Positions 14,737 to 22,344 of a stretch of DNA of 24,089 bases are shown here, one piece after another. The DNA comes from Embleya sp040605455 (GTDB taxonomy: Bacteria; Actinomycetota; Actinomycetes; Streptomycetales; Streptomycetaceae). A program made the translations under genes and the position numbers. The notes under the pieces were generated by a model. The model did not search any database. It was given only the letters and a program-made list of their open reading frames with translations, and was not told where the DNA came from. Numbering within the stretch: position 1 is the first letter of the stretch; every line of letters starts with the position of its first letter. The stretch is from NCBI RefSeq assembly GCF_040605455.1, contig NZ_JBEXCV010000137.1, positions 1 through 24,089 of the forward strand, read 5' to 3'.

Positions 14737-15266
14737 CACGCCACCGCCCGCACCGGGAACGGCTCGGTCACCGGGGTGACCAACGCGCGGAGGATGTCCC
14801 CGGGGGTGGCCGGCGCAGGGCAGGCGACTCGGTCCAACAACCGCTCCCAGTGCCCATGGGCACCACACGCCCTGCACACCAAGTCGTTGTGAAGGAGGTC
14901 CATCGGGTCACCGGCGCGGTGGTGGTGGCCTCGGGCCGTGACGACAACCGCGCGGGCCTGGCCGGACGCGCCGGCGTAGTGACCGCGATCGGTCCGGCCA
15001 TCGGTGTAGATCGTCGCCCCGTGCCACCCCTGCCGAGTGCTCAAACGGGCGAAACGCGTCTCCAGCGTCTCCGGCGACCGGGTGATCTTCCGGGCCATCT
15101 CGGGGAGCAAGCTCCGCCGGATGTGCCTGGCCGCGGCGGGGTCCTCCTTGCAGAGGTCCGCGTAGATGTCACGCATGGCCTCCAGGTGAGCCGCCCGCTC
15201 CTCCAATGAAGGCGCGGGGTTGAGCAACGGTTGCGCGAAGAGGTCCAGCAATTCGGGCACGTCCAC
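14736..15266 (-). CDS. unknown 176-aa protein, first gene of the repressed operon
   Basis: GTG 15266 follows AGGAGGCAGTC, and the stop overlaps the PAPS-reductase-like gene. An N-terminal helical region (1-75) precedes a strand-rich middle (ATIYTDGRTD, RAVVVTARGHHH) and a CRACGAHGH...C segment (C131, C134, H137/H139, C149) that may bind zinc. It is transcribed divergently from the GntR repressor across a perfect palindrome, so it is probably directly repressed. Not recognised. Confidence 0.7.
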   Translation of the reverse strand: MDVPELLDLFAQPLLNPAPSLEERAAHLEAMRDIYADLCKEDPAAARHIRRSLLPEMARKITRSPETLETRFARLSTRQGWHGATIYTDGRTDRGHYAGASGQARAVVVTARGHHHRAGDPMDLLHNDLVCRACGAHGHWERLLDRVACPAPATPGDILRALVTPVTEPFPVRAVA

Positions 15267-15294
15267 GACTGCCTCCTATGGCCGCCAGAAGCTT

Positions 15295-15326
15295 GTATCT
15301 GAAGATACGAGGTTCGAACCTCGTAT
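15295..15326. promoter_or_regulatory. divergent operator: perfect 22-bp palindrome plus 14-bp palindrome
   Basis: Bases 15305-15326 are a perfect palindrome (half-site ATACGAGGTTC, centre TTCGAA). Overlapping it, GTATCT-GA-AGATAC (15295-15308) is a second one. On the - strand a promoter reads TTTACA, 18-nt spacer, TATCTT, with the palindrome filling the spacer, so a bound dimer would block RNA polymerase. On the + strand TATGTA at 15324 could serve the GntR gene. Placement is classic for KorSA/TraR-type autoregulated repressors. Confidence 0.8.
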
Positions 15327-15386
15327 GTAAAGAGGCAAACTTGTGGCAGACTGGAAGCACCAACCGGAGAAGGAAGGTGGTCCTGT

Positions 15387-16142
15387 ATGGACGCGTCGCC
15401 ATACGCGCCCGCGTACGTCGTGATCGCAGAGAAGATCCGCGACATGATCGAGTCGGGCACCCTCTCGAAGGGCACCAAGCTCCCGAGTGAGCGCGAACTC
15501 TGCGAGGAGTACGGGGTGTCCGGCATCACCGCACGTGCGGCCGTGGACGTCCTCAAGAACGAGGGTCTGGTGGAGAGCCGTCGGGGGAGCGGTACTTACG
15601 TCCGTCGGGAGACGCCCCTTGTGCGCATCGCGCCGGAGAGGTATTTCCGCCCTCACGCTCAGCCCACGTACGTTCGTGAAGCAGAGCGCGCCGGCAAGTC
15701 CCTCGAAGTCGAACACCACACCACGGAGGCCACCGCCTCCGCAGACGTGGCGGATCGCCTCGGGATCGCGGAGGGGGATCCGGTTTCAGAGACCCGTTAC
15801 GCCATCCGGATGGGTGGGGTGTTGGTGTCTACGTCCTACGCCTGGGAGCCTCTCGCTATCACCCGGGGTACCGCGATCGAAAGCCCACACGAAGGGGAGT
15901 TCGCGGGCAAGGGCATCGTGCCTCGGTTCGATGCCATCGGGATCGCGGTGGACGAAGTGGAAGAGGTACCGGTACCCCGGATGCCGACTCCCACTGAAGT
16001 ACGCCAGTTCGGTATCCCGTCGGGTGTCCCCGTCGTTCACATAAGGCAGACGTTCCGTGCGTCCGGCCTTCCTGTGGAGACTGCGAACATCCTGTTTGCG
16101 GGGGATCGGTACGAACTGCACTACCGGATGGAGATTCGCTAG
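15387..16142 (+). CDS. GntR-family (HutC subfamily) transcriptional repressor
   Basis: This 251-aa regulator starts at ATG 15387 (GAAGGAAGG upstream). The winged-helix domain spans about 8-75, with the GntR signature KLPSERELCEEYGVSGITARAAVDVLKNEGLVESRRGSGTYV divided by a clear recognition helix near 45-60. Residues 95-245 form a UTRA-type ligand domain (GDPVSETRYAIRMGG, VVHIRQTFRASGLPVETANILFAGDRYELHYRMEI). In Streptomyces plasmids such proteins (KorSA of pSAM2, TraR of pSN22, KorA of pIJ101) repress transfer genes and themselves, because unregulated transfer is lethal. Its operator is probably the adjacent palindrome. Confidence 0.92.
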   Translation: MDASPYAPAYVVIAEKIRDMIESGTLSKGTKLPSERELCEEYGVSGITARAAVDVLKNEGLVESRRGSGTYVRRETPLVRIAPERYFRPHAQPTYVREAERAGKSLEVEHHTTEATASADVADRLGIAEGDPVSETRYAIRMGGVLVSTSYAWEPLAITRGTAIESPHEGEFAGKGIVPRFDAIGIAVDEVEEVPVPRMPTPTEVRQFGIPSGVPVVHIRQTFRASGLPVETANILFAGDRYELHYRMEIR

Positions 16143-16361
16143 ATGGACCCCGACACGTTCCGGAGGTTGGAGACCGTGGTCAAAGGCGTACCTGCTCTGA
16201 ATGATGTAGAGCTGGCCTGGCGTCTCGGCTCCTTGCAAAGCGTGCTCCTGGAGCTACTGACCCAGGCCCTCACCGCTTCCCAAGAGGGCCGCACCACCAT
16301 CCCGGTGTCGGCCGTCACCGAAGCGATCGAAAAGTACGCACGGCGCACCGCTGGAGCGTGA
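16143..16361 (+). CDS. small helical protein in the repressor operon
   Basis: This 72-aa protein starts at ATG 16143, immediately after the repressor stop codon (TAG-ATG), with GGATGGAGA inside the repressor gene as ribosome site. It is helical and amphipathic (LAWRLGSLQSVLLELLTQAL) with no membrane segment. It may be a co-regulator, but I recognise no family. A strong terminator follows. Confidence 0.7.
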   Translation: MDPDTFRRLETVVKGVPALNDVELAWRLGSLQSVLLELLTQALTASQEGRTTIPVSAVTEAIEKYARRTAGA

Positions 16362-16369
16362 CGTATGTC

Positions 16370-16412
16370 CAGGGTGGGATGGCGGTCATCGTAGGACCGC
16401 CATCCCACCCTG
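16370..16412 (+). terminator. terminator of the repressor operon
   Basis: A perfect 18-bp stem (16370-16387 with 16395-16412) with a 7-nt loop, ATCGTAG, followed by TTGT, lies 9 nt past the stop codon of the 72-aa protein. Confidence 0.9.
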
Positions 16413-16562
16413 TTGTATCTCGGAGTGCCTGCGCTGAAAAGCAGTCCTCATGAGGAAAGATCTCTTAAATGCGAAACGACCGCCCCGGGCAGGGCGGCCG
16501 TCTCTAAAAAGTCACCGGTTAGCAGCCGGTGTAGGTGCCTCCAGGTAAGAGGAGCTCTGTCT
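16413..16562 (+). promoter_or_regulatory. leader region upstream of the replication operon
   Basis: This 150-bp stretch between the terminator and the 31-aa ORF is richer in A/T. It holds CCTCATGAGG (16446-16455), a GC hairpin with arms CCGCCC/GGGCGG (16480-16497) followed by CTCTAAAAA, and CACCGG-TTAGCAG-CCGGTG (16513-16531). TTAAAT at 16465 could be a -10. A 12-codon ATG frame (16470-16508) spans the GC hairpin, after GAGGAAAG. CTCC (16539-16542) can weakly pair with the downstream ribosome site. Together these suggest attenuation or antisense-type copy control, but none is certain. Confidence 0.45.
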
Positions 16563-16658
16563 ATGAGCGTACGTGTATACAGACTGGATCGCCAACACCC
16601 GAGAGGGTCACGCGTAGGCGTGTCCACCTTCGGTTGCTCGGTCCAGTCTCATGACTAG
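16563..16658 (+). CDS. 31-aa coupled leader peptide upstream of the replication gene
   Basis: ATG 16563 follows AAGAGGAG with 8 nt spacing, the best ribosome site in the region. The frame ends in the overlap ATGACTAG with the large gene at 16651, which itself lacks a strong ribosome site, so the leader probably delivers ribosomes to it. The peptide is basic (MSVRVYRLDRQHPRG...). It may act only through its translation. A longer in-frame start at 16413 has no ribosome site and lies next to the terminator, so I rejected it. Confidence 0.55.
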   Translation: MSVRVYRLDRQHPRGSRVGVSTFGCSVQSHD

Positions 16659-19600
16659 TACAAATAGTGACACAAACGTACCCAAGCTCTCCGGCGCCCG
16701 CCCTTGGCCCCGCGCGGTTGATCCCTCCGAGGGTCATTACGTGGTGTACCGGCTCGGGTCATCGGAGTTCCGGCAATACGCGTCCGGCCTTCACGGTGTG
16801 TCTCCTTCGAAAGCCCCACCGTTGGCGGACGGTAGTCCGGCTCCGCCCGACGTGTACCCGATTCTCCGGGGTCGTCTCGGTGTCGCCAATGTGACGGAGT
16901 TGCGGGAGATCGGGGAGGATCTGGCTCCCTCGGATGGGTTGGTGGACACCAACTTTGAGGTGGAGTACACCCCTCCCGTCTCCGCCGGCGTGTCCCGCCC
17001 ACCGCGGCGGGCCACGGTCGCGGTCACGGACATGGACTCCCGGGATCCCGAGTGGCATGTCCGCCTGGGCATCTCGGCCCGTGTGGCTAAGCGGAAGGTG
17101 GAGTCCGTCGCCAACGCCCTACGCGCGATGGGTGACCGCCTCGAGCATGAGTCCGGGTGGCGTGAGTCGTACTGTTCCACCGGGCTTCTTCTTCGACCGG
17201 ACGAAGCTCCGGTCTTCCTGCGCCAGGGCGGGGAGGCCCTGTCCGCGCGTGGTCCTGTCGATCTGCGGTGCCAGCTCCCCGGGGCGATCCAGGATGCGGC
17301 GGGGATCAAGGCTCTGACCGTGGACGATCCGAGTGAGGAGACGTTCGCGGAGGATCTGGCGACCATGTTCGATGTCCTGGACGTGGCTCCGCACGATCCC
17401 GCCATGCCGTACGCGCTCCTGTCCCAACTGGCCTGGGCCCCGTGGTCGGGGATCCGGGAGTACGGTCCCGTCGCGGTCGCGGTCGCCGGTGAGACAGGCG
17501 CCCGGAAAACCGCCGTGTGCGGGCTGTCGGTGGCCGCTCAGTCCCAGACGTTCAGCGGCGGCCCCGGGGTCGAAGTCCCGGTCACAGTCAAGATGCGGGG
17601 TAACCAGAGCACCGTTTTCGGTGTGGACCAAGTGCTCTACCACCTGGGCGGGTTGGTCACGGTCGTTGACGACTACTTCGCGGGGAAGATGTCCACGAAG
17701 GACGTCGCGGACGGATGGAAGCGGCTGTCCCTGATCGGGGACAACGCTGCAACCGGCGTCGGGCCACTCCGAGGTGGCTACCGCAACGGAACCCCGACGA
17801 TCGCGAAGACGTCGTTCCCCCGGTCCTGTCTCCTGGTGACAGCGGAGGAGTTCCCCGACGAAGAGCACCACGGCAGTGAGATCGGCCGGTACGTGGCCCT
17901 CCGGATGCGCGGGGCGGTCAACACCGACGTGCTCTCCCGGATGCAAGCCAACGGCCGCCGGCTCTCCCGCGCCCACGCCACGATGATCCAGCGGGGTCTG
18001 GCCGATCTCACGCTCCCCGCCCAGGCGAAGGCGTGGGCGCAGGAAGCCATGGAGAACTGGCGCTTCGAGGGTCACAATCGCGTCCAGTACGGGTATCTCC
18101 GGCTGTTGGCCGGCTGGTGGCTCATGACTCGACACGCGGGAGTCATCGGCCTGGACCCGGACTCCCTCCGCGCGGATGCGGTCCAGGTGTTGGGGGACGC
18201 GGCTGCCGATCAGGCCCGCCGCAACGGGCTGATCAGCGGGCGCCAGTTGGCCCGGGATCCGATCACCCTGTGGACCAAGCATCTCCGGGAGATGATCACC
18301 GGGGATCCCTACTGGATCGCCTCGGATCAACTGGCGACCCAGAGCCAGGACACCCCCGACACCGAGGCCCAGGCGGAGTACCGGGTGCCGAACGTGCCCA
18401 ACTTCGGGCCCGCCGCGATGGGTTGGCGCCAGATGGGCCAGTCCGGCGGTTGGTCTCCGGCGGGGCGGGGGGAGCCGATCGGGGCTGTCCACGCGCGCAA
18501 GGTGGAGGGTCGCGCGCCGTGGCGTGACGTGATCCTCCGCATGCCGGCGGGCCGCTTCAACGCGATCCATGAGGAGATCGGCCGGCGCTCCCGGTCGATC
18601 GACGGATGGGGGTTGCCCTCCTCCGAGGCCATGCGTGTCCGGCTGGTGGAGGAGGGGATCTTGAAGGCGGTCCGGGGTGAGTCGCTGCCCTTGTGGGAGG
18701 GCAAGCGCTCCTGTCTGTCCCTGGATCTCATGCGGATCCTGGAGCCCGAGCCGGAGCCCGGTGGCGAAGAGCCTCCTGGCGACGAAGCGGGCACCGATGC
18801 CCCGTCCCAGGGCGGCCCCCAAGTGCCCGAGGGCGGGGAGGATGACTCCCAGGGAGGCCCCCAGGAGGCCCCTGGAGGCCCGCCCGAGGCCCCGGGGTTG
18901 TTCCCTGTCCCCGGCCCGCGCCAGGACCCCCAGGAAGCCCCTGAACCCGCGATGACGGGAGCCCAGGATGCCGGGAGCCCGATGGAGCGGGATCCCGTGT
19001 CCACGGGTGACCGTGGACCCTTCGAGTCGGGCGCGCCCACCTCCGGGCCCGAGACGATCGCTCGGGTACCTCGGGCCAGGGGCCGCAAGACCGCTGTCAA
19101 GGCAGACGCCACGGCCCGGGGGCTCGGGGTCGTGGGGGTGATCGACATCGACGGGCTGAGGATCTCGGGCTCGGACGACGTGATCAGCCTGCCCTGTCTG
19201 CCCGCGTGCCTGGAGGCTGCCTACCGGATCGCGTGCAAGTACGGCATCGGGCAACTGTGGTTCACTGCCCGCGCCACCGAGGCCATGGGGCTCCCTGACC
19301 CCTCGGAGCGACCCGAGGACATCCCGCTCAACGCCGGGATCAAGCACCCATGGGCCGAACTGGACGGTACCGGCCTGGAGTCCGACCCCCACGGGGTGGC
19401 CCCCTGGATCGTGGTGTGGGAGACCTCGGGCGATCGTAGGGCCACGTCCCGCTCCATCGCTCTGCCCTGGTACGAGGAGCGGGCGCCCTGGCGGGATGCC
19501 CTCCACGGAGGTGCGCTCCTGGAGGCCATCATCGCGTTCAACACGGCGATCGGGCACGACTATTACCTGTCCCCGAACACCACGACGTCCCAGCTCATCC

Positions 19601-20508
19601 GCCGGCACACCCGGGATCTGAAGCCGTGCCTGGCGATCATCGAAGGGCGGGTTCCGCCCGCTGTCCGGCACCCTCAAATGGTCCGGGCGAAGTGGTCCCG
19701 GACCCCGTTGGACACCGAGCAAGGCTCGGGGTTGTATCTGCACTCCTTCGACCTCACCGCGGCGGAGCTGTCCGCGATGGACGCGCGCTACGGCGTGGGT
19801 GAGCCCGAGCACCGGCACTCACCCGAGATCGACACCGGCCTACCCGGCTACTGGCGCCTGGCCCGGGTGCCTACCGGACTCCGCCCGGAACTCCCGGAGT
19901 TGCGATTCCAGGCCCGGGACGACGGCTCGATCTGGATCACGAGTGTGGATGTGCAACTCCTGGTGGACCTCGGGCGGGACGTCCAGGTGGTGGAGGCGTG
20001 GGTCTGGCCCACTTGGAAACGGTGGCTCGGGTCCACGTACACGGTCCTCCAGAAGGGCCGGGAGGCTCTGTTGGAGGGGCGGGACAAGGGTGCGCCCGAG
20101 TCCCCTGGTGAAGTCGCCTTCGGGGTGCATCGCTCCTGCTACACACGGATGATCGGGTCGTTCGCGTACAGCAAGGGCCCGCGTGGTCGCGATGATGCAC
20201 TCTGGCGTCCGGACGTACGGGACATCCTCAAGGCCCAGACGTACACCCGGGCCTACCGGTCCATGTTGAAGATCGGCCAGGAGTCCGGTCGTTGGCCGGT
20301 GGCCACCTCGGTGGACGCGGCCTACTACGTGTCACCGCACGCGGATCCCGCCCAGGCCGCGCCCGCCGGGATGGTCCTGGGTACCCGGGGCGGCCAATGG
20401 CAGCCCGAGCGGCGGCTCATGTGGGCCGACGTCGCAGACGTGGCCGGTGAGGACACGTTCCACCAGACCGTTGCACGCGAACTCAGTCGGCAGAAGGGGA
20501 TGAGGTGA
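16651..20508 (+). CDS. fusion of a P-loop primase/helicase-like ATPase and a Tap-like telomere protein
   Basis: 1285 aa. The N-terminal part (1-695) has Walker A GETGARKT (280-287), Walker B-like VTVVDDYF (336-343) and a sensor-like stretch (391-400), as in plasmid/phage primase-helicase ATPases of the DUF927 kind. A Pro/Gly/Glu-rich linker follows (698-805). The C-terminal part (820-1285) resembles Streptomyces telomere-associated protein Tap: SFDLTAAELSA (D1034), LPGYW, DLGRDVQVVEAWV, then LWRPDVRDILKAQ...GRWPVATSVDAAYYV (D1222), in the same order as in Tap. Those two Asp sites look polymerase-like. Tap normally is ~740 aa, binds the 3' overhang and recruits Tpg. The next gene is Tpg-like. 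The fusion suggests internal initiation and end replication are in one protein. The homology is recalled, not computed. Confidence 0.72.
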   Translation: MTSTNSDTNVPKLSGARPWPRAVDPSEGHYVVYRLGSSEFRQYASGLHGVSPSKAPPLADGSPAPPDVYPILRGRLGVANVTELREIGEDLAPSDGLVDTNFEVEYTPPVSAGVSRPPRRATVAVTDMDSRDPEWHVRLGISARVAKRKVESVANALRAMGDRLEHESGWRESYCSTGLLLRPDEAPVFLRQGGEALSARGPVDLRCQLPGAIQDAAGIKALTVDDPSEETFAEDLATMFDVLDVAPHDPAMPYALLSQLAWAPWSGIREYGPVAVAVAGETGARKTAVCGLSVAAQSQTFSGGPGVEVPVTVKMRGNQSTVFGVDQVLYHLGGLVTVVDDYFAGKMSTKDVADGWKRLSLIGDNAATGVGPLRGGYRNGTPTIAKTSFPRSCLLVTAEEFPDEEHHGSEIGRYVALRMRGAVNTDVLSRMQANGRRLSRAHATMIQRGLADLTLPAQAKAWAQEAMENWRFEGHNRVQYGYLRLLAGWWLMTRHAGVIGLDPDSLRADAVQVLGDAAADQARRNGLISGRQLARDPITLWTKHLREMITGDPYWIASDQLATQSQDTPDTEAQAEYRVPNVPNFGPAAMGWRQMGQSGGWSPAGRGEPIGAVHARKVEGRAPWRDVILRMPAGRFNAIHEEIGRRSRSIDGWGLPSSEAMRVRLVEEGILKAVRGESLPLWEGKRSCLSLDLMRILEPEPEPGGEEPPGDEAGTDAPSQGGPQVPEGGEDDSQGGPQEAPGGPPEAPGLFPVPGPRQDPQEAPEPAMTGAQDAGSPMERDPVSTGDRGPFESGAPTSGPETIARVPRARGRKTAVKADATARGLGVVGVIDIDGLRISGSDDVISLPCLPACLEAAYRIACKYGIGQLWFTARATEAMGLPDPSERPEDIPLNAGIKHPWAELDGTGLESDPHGVAPWIVVWETSGDRRATSRSIALPWYEERAPWRDALHGGALLEAIIAFNTAIGHDYYLSPNTTTSQLIRRHTRDLKPCLAIIEGRVPPAVRHPQMVRAKWSRTPLDTEQGSGLYLHSFDLTAAELSAMDARYGVGEPEHRHSPEIDTGLPGYWRLARVPTGLRPELPELRFQARDDGSIWITSVDVQLLVDLGRDVQVVEAWVWPTWKRWLGSTYTVLQKGREALLEGRDKGAPESPGEVAFGVHRSCYTRMIGSFAYSKGPRGRDDALWRPDVRDILKAQTYTRAYRSMLKIGQESGRWPVATSVDAAYYVSPHADPAQAAPAGMVLGTRGGQWQPERRLMWADVADVAGEDTFHQTVARELSRQKGMR

Positions 20509-20509
20509 G

Positions 20510-21040
20510 ATGGCGAACTATCTCCCGTGGGCCGTGGACGCGGCCGTGGCGGAAGAGCTTGACCAGAAGATGGGCGCGGCTGTCTACGGTGACCTGGCCC
20601 GAGGGGAGTTCCAGATCCGGGACATCGTGGACCGTATCGGTAAGCGGGAGCTGGCGGTCATGCTCTCCGGTACCGACGATCTGAAGAGTCGCGCGTACAA
20701 GAACATGCGGGACAACATCGGGCGATACCTCCGGGGCACCCGGAGCCCGCGCGCGGACGTGCGAGACCGGATCGAGTCCCTGTGCAAGGAAGTTCGGATC
20801 CAGGAGATCCGGAACCGGTCTTCACTCCGTGTCGAGATCAACGCGTGCGTCATCACCTCACGCACGAAGTGGTGCGGGCTCATCGGGGCCACCCTGGACG
20901 GCTCTCTCCTGGATGCGTTCGCGGACGCGCTGAGCGCGGGGAATCCCCTCCTGGCCATGCAAGTGGTGAGCGACGGATACGGCCTGGATCCCGATCTGGT
21001 GGAGGAGCTGGCGTCGGTGTCCTCGGTCAAGATCACCTGA
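20510..21040 (+). CDS. Tpg-like terminal protein candidate
   Basis: 176 aa, one base after the Tap-like stop, with GGGGATGAGG as ribosome site. The size matches Tpg (~184 aa), the protein bound covalently to the 5' ends that primes end synthesis. Residues 59-95 (KSRAYKNMRDNIGRYLRG...SPRADVRDRIESL) parallel Tpg's helix-turn-helix followed by RYLKG..RPR..LAARLE, and then a basic helix and strand region of the same spacing follow. The N-terminus is unlike Tpg. Many Ser/Thr/Tyr could carry the DNA link; none can be singled out. tap-tpg order and spacing in known replicons match. The alternative is a generic HTH protein. Confidence 0.6.
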   Translation: MANYLPWAVDAAVAEELDQKMGAAVYGDLARGEFQIRDIVDRIGKRELAVMLSGTDDLKSRAYKNMRDNIGRYLRGTRSPRADVRDRIESLCKEVRIQEIRNRSSLRVEINACVITSRTKWCGLIGATLDGSLLDAFADALSAGNPLLAMQVVSDGYGLDPDLVEELASVSSVKIT

Positions 21041-21041
21041 T

Positions 21042-21097
21042 CCGGGGCCAGGAGGCCCCGGGCTCGAAGGCGTAGGCGGGCTCCCGCTTACGCCTTC
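21042..21097 (+). terminator. two tandem hairpins after the replication operon
   Basis: CCGGGGCC-AGGA-GGCCCCGG (21042-21061) is followed by a second stem (21066-21097): GAAGGCGTA and TACGCCTTC outside, GCGGG-CT-CCCGC inside, with one G/T pair. They begin one base past the Tpg-like stop codon. Confidence 0.9.
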
Positions 21098-21203
21098 TTG
21101 GCGTTCACCGACGAAAGCAGCAAAAGTGGAGATAATGCCACGAATTCGCGATCGGGGTTGAGTCGTGACGCAAAAGAAAGGTGAATTCGGCCATCTCCGG
21201 AGT

Positions 21204-21209
21204 TAAAAT
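21204..21209 (+). promoter_or_regulatory. -10 box of a leaderless-type promoter (lipoprotein gene)
   Basis: TAAAAT ends 6 nt before the ATG at 21216, so the transcript would begin at or next to the start codon. There is no properly placed ribosome site. The region 21098-21203 is AT-richer than its surroundings and holds no other gene; the -35 (GTGAAT at 21181) is weak. Confidence 0.55.
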
Positions 21210-21215
21210 CCGGCC

Positions 21216-22280
21216 ATGGCACGAAGAGTCGTTTTCGCCCTCACTGTCGTGATCATGCTGGCCGGATGCTCGGGTGGAGGTGACTCCCGGAAATCCGCCT
21301 CCGCCGCATCGACTCCGGGAATCCCCGCGACCACTCCCCGGGCCGCGTCCCCGGAACCTCCCGTCCCTCCTCCCGATATCCGGGAGATGGAGCCCGTGGT
21401 GGCCACCTACTGGGATGTCCTGAAGAAATCATTCGAGTCCCGGGACGCGTTTCCGCTCTACGGAGTGGAGGACTATTCCATCCTGATCGGCGACCAATAC
21501 CGCATGGATCAGTCTGCGAAGTACGGCCGAAACAAAGACCTTCTCTACTATCCGGACTCGGTCTCGGATATCCGGGTATTCACGGCTCCGCCGACGGAGA
21601 AAGGCGCGGACCGCTATTTCCTCGGGGTCCAAAAAGCGCTCTGGGGGAAGCAGAATCTCCCCACCTTCGTCGTGTTCCGCCAGGCCCAGGGCTCCGGCCC
21701 GTGGAAGGCCGTACACCGCACCTACGCGTGGGACGTCAAAGACCTCACCGATCCATTCCCCGCCACCGGCGGCCCCCTGGAGACCGCCCCGGCCCCGAAT
21801 CCGCGATGCGGGGAGTTCCTGGAGGTCCTGAACTACAAGAGAACCCCCGACCCCGGGGCGTGGGCTCCGAATATCGATACCGTCCGCCAGAGCCGGATAG
21901 CAGTCCTCAACGAGAAATACATTCGCGCCCTGGGCGGTCAGATATACCTGAAAACCGCGCCCACCGCTGATCCGGTCGGGCCCACCTGGATACTCCCTGA
22001 TCGCACACAGTACGCCCCGTGCCTTTTCGCCAGTGAATACACCACCGACCCCACCGAAAAACACTGCTACACCTGGGCCCCCTGGAGTTCCGATGAAATG
22101 CTCCACGGGAAATACGTATGGTCCAAATACGGTATGAGCTGGGGGAGTGAACACTTCATGCTCAACATCACCCCCGCCGGAGTCGCCGGAGTAAAGACCT
22201 GGCGATCCACCCAGGCCGGAATTCGAAGCGACGAATGCCCCAAGTCCATGCAGCATGACGACAGCCTCGGGAAATACTGA
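21216..22280 (+). CDS. secreted lipoprotein of unknown function
   Basis: 354 aa. A lipoprotein signal peptide is clear: basic MARR, hydrophobic core, lipobox LAGC with Cys18. A disordered Ser/Pro/Ala linker (19-52) then leads to an extracellular domain of ~300 residues rich in Trp and Tyr, with later Cys residues near 200-340 that could pair. It should be tethered to the outer face of the membrane. Codons are richer in A/T at third positions (AAA, ATA, TAT, GAA) than in neighbouring genes, which suggests separate acquisition. Plausible roles include surface exclusion or phage defence, but nothing in the sequence decides. Confidence 0.8.
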   Translation: MARRVVFALTVVIMLAGCSGGGDSRKSASAASTPGIPATTPRAASPEPPVPPPDIREMEPVVATYWDVLKKSFESRDAFPLYGVEDYSILIGDQYRMDQSAKYGRNKDLLYYPDSVSDIRVFTAPPTEKGADRYFLGVQKALWGKQNLPTFVVFRQAQGSGPWKAVHRTYAWDVKDLTDPFPATGGPLETAPAPNPRCGEFLEVLNYKRTPDPGAWAPNIDTVRQSRIAVLNEKYIRALGGQIYLKTAPTADPVGPTWILPDRTQYAPCLFASEYTTDPTEKHCYTWAPWSSDEMLHGKYVWSKYGMSWGSEHFMLNITPAGVAGVKTWRSTQAGIRSDECPKSMQHDDSLGKY

Positions 22281-22332
22281 GCGGGATGTCCCCGATCGAG
22301 TGAAGCCCCTGCCCTCACCGCGGGCGGCCGGC

Positions 22333-22338
22333 TACCGT
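22333..22338 (+). promoter_or_regulatory. leaderless-type -10 box TACCGT
   Basis: TACCGT is followed by 6 nt and the ATG at 22345, the same layout as at parA (2117-2110). CTGCCC at 22309 with an 18-nt spacer may be the -35. No ribosome site is present. Confidence 0.55.
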
Positions 22339-22344
22339 GGCGAC

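Noticed and set aside
16413..16562. tRNA or longer N-terminus for the 31-aa ORF
   Set aside because: No TTC-loop or acceptor pairing for a tRNA. The upstream in-frame start touches the terminator and has no ribosome site.
17119..19818. Very long open frame (about 900 codons) on the - strand opposite the Tap-fusion gene
   Set aside because: It is antisense to a gene with clear motifs and a ribosome-coupled start. Long antisense frames are expected at high GC, and the translation is Pro/Gly/Arg/His-rich without domains.
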